Source: Anaerolineae bacterium
GTDB lineage: Bacteria; Chloroflexota; Anaerolineae; 4572-78; J111
NCBI GenBank assembly: GCA_020433835.1
Contig: JAGRBY010000513.1
Span: forward strand, 1 to 5,352
DNA: 5,352 nt
Direction of reading: 5' to 3'
The notes under the pieces are model-generated. The model was given only the letters and a program-made list of their open reading frames with translations. It had not been told where the DNA came from and did no database searches. Positions within the stretch are counted from its first letter, which is position 1. The number at the start of each line of letters is the position of its first letter. Made by a program: the position numbers and the translations under genes. This document shows, in pieces, positions 4,844-5,352 of this stretch.

Positions 4844-5352
4844 ATGATCGCAGATTTTCAAGCACTCTTTGGTAGTATTGTTCAAACGGCCCTTGATATG
4901 GGCTTGTTGGTGATCGCCTTATGGATCATCCATCTCATCGATACCGTGCTGGGCGGCGGCCTCAAAAAGCAGTTTGGTCTTCGGCCCCGGACGACGCTCA
5001 ATCCGCTGGCGTTCTTTATCTCCCCTTTTCTGCACGTTGACTTCAAACATCTTATGGCCAATACCATTCCGTTTTTCATCCTGGGTACTTTAGTGATGAT
5101 CCAGGGGCAACTTGTTTTTTGGATCACGACCCTGATTATCATTATTGCGGCCGGATTAGGCATTTGGTTATTTGGCCGGCCTGGGACGCTGCACGTGGGC
5201 GCTAGCGGCCTCATTTTAGGCTATTTCGGCTACCTGCTGGCAAACGTCTTTTTCAATCCAAATCTGGCTACAATCGTTGTGGCGGTGGTCGTGGCCGTGC
5301 TGTACTTGGGGCTGATTTGGCAGGTGGTTCCGCTCAAGAAAGGGGTGTCAAC
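4844..5352 (+). CDS. Rhomboid-family intramembrane serine protease (3' end outside window)
   Basis: Rhomboids cleave transmembrane segments of substrate proteins inside the membrane, using a Ser-His pair. The 169 visible residues show the HxxxN motif HLMAN (H69, N73) in the second helix, which stabilises the oxyanion, and the nucleophile motif GASG with Ser121 in 'LHVGASGLILGYFGYLL'. Membrane segments lie at about 17-37, 70-87, 90-110, 119-137 and 141-162. The sequence ends at KKGVS, exactly where relatives continue 'SW.GHLFG' with the catalytic His, so that residue is presumed to lie just outside. ATG 4844 is the first possible start because TAA at 4829-4831 closes the frame upstream; a weak AGG sits eight bases before it. 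No substrate can be inferred. The gene stands alone in the visible region, preceded by the paired palindromes. Confidence 0.95.
   Translation, partial: MIADFQALFGSIVQTALDMGLLVIALWIIHLIDTVLGGGLKKQFGLRPRTTLNPLAFFISPFLHVDFKHLMANTIPFFILGTLVMIQGQLVFWITTLIIIIAAGLGIWLFGRPGTLHVGASGLILGYFGYLLANVFFNPNLATIVVAVVVAVLYLGLIWQVVPLKKGVS

Noticed and set aside
4882..5214. A 110-codon minus-strand frame
   Set aside because: It lies entirely opposite the clear rhomboid gene.

Overview
The window looks like an accessory stretch of a Chloroflexota (Anaerolineae- or Ardenticatenia-like) chromosome. I infer this from the gene families, because XRE-HTH/STAND/TPR regulators with this N-terminal signature and this compact rhomboid type are typical of that phylum. 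There is no rRNA, tRNA, CRISPR array, insertion sequence or integrase to confirm it.

Layout. The + strand opens with the C-terminal end of a beta-propeller sugar-dehydrogenase-like protein (1-279). Eight bases later a large signalling regulator starts, with an XRE helix-turn-helix, an NB-ARC-type ATPase and a TPR array. Its reading frame is broken by a +1 shift just after the Walker A motif, so it appears as two pieces (288-746 and 757-2826). Facing it, 14 bases from its stop, is a GNAT acetyltransferase on the minus strand (2841-3467). Upstream of that, also on the minus strand, lie a 70-residue protein of unknown function (3903-4115) and, translationally coupled to it, the N-terminal third of a nucleotidyltransferase-fold protein (3623-3901). 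The latter ends early, and a 36-codon out-of-frame segment follows (3538-3648).

From 4116 to 4843 there is no convincing gene. This stretch carries two conspicuous inverted repeats: a 43-bp one at 4538-4580, and a nested 60-bp structure at 4680-4739 made of two related 18-bp palindromes. A rhomboid intramembrane protease starts at 4844 and leaves the window just before its last catalytic residue is expected.

How the genes relate. Nothing links all of them into one pathway. The sugar-dehydrogenase fragment and the regulator are close enough to share a transcript. The 70-aa protein and the nucleotidyltransferase fragment form a coupled pair. The two observations most worth following are (i) the stop in the STAND regulator, which sits in a context closely resembling the prfB (RF2) programmed +1 frameshift site, and (ii) the paired palindromes upstream of the rhomboid gene, whose differences from each other are compensatory.
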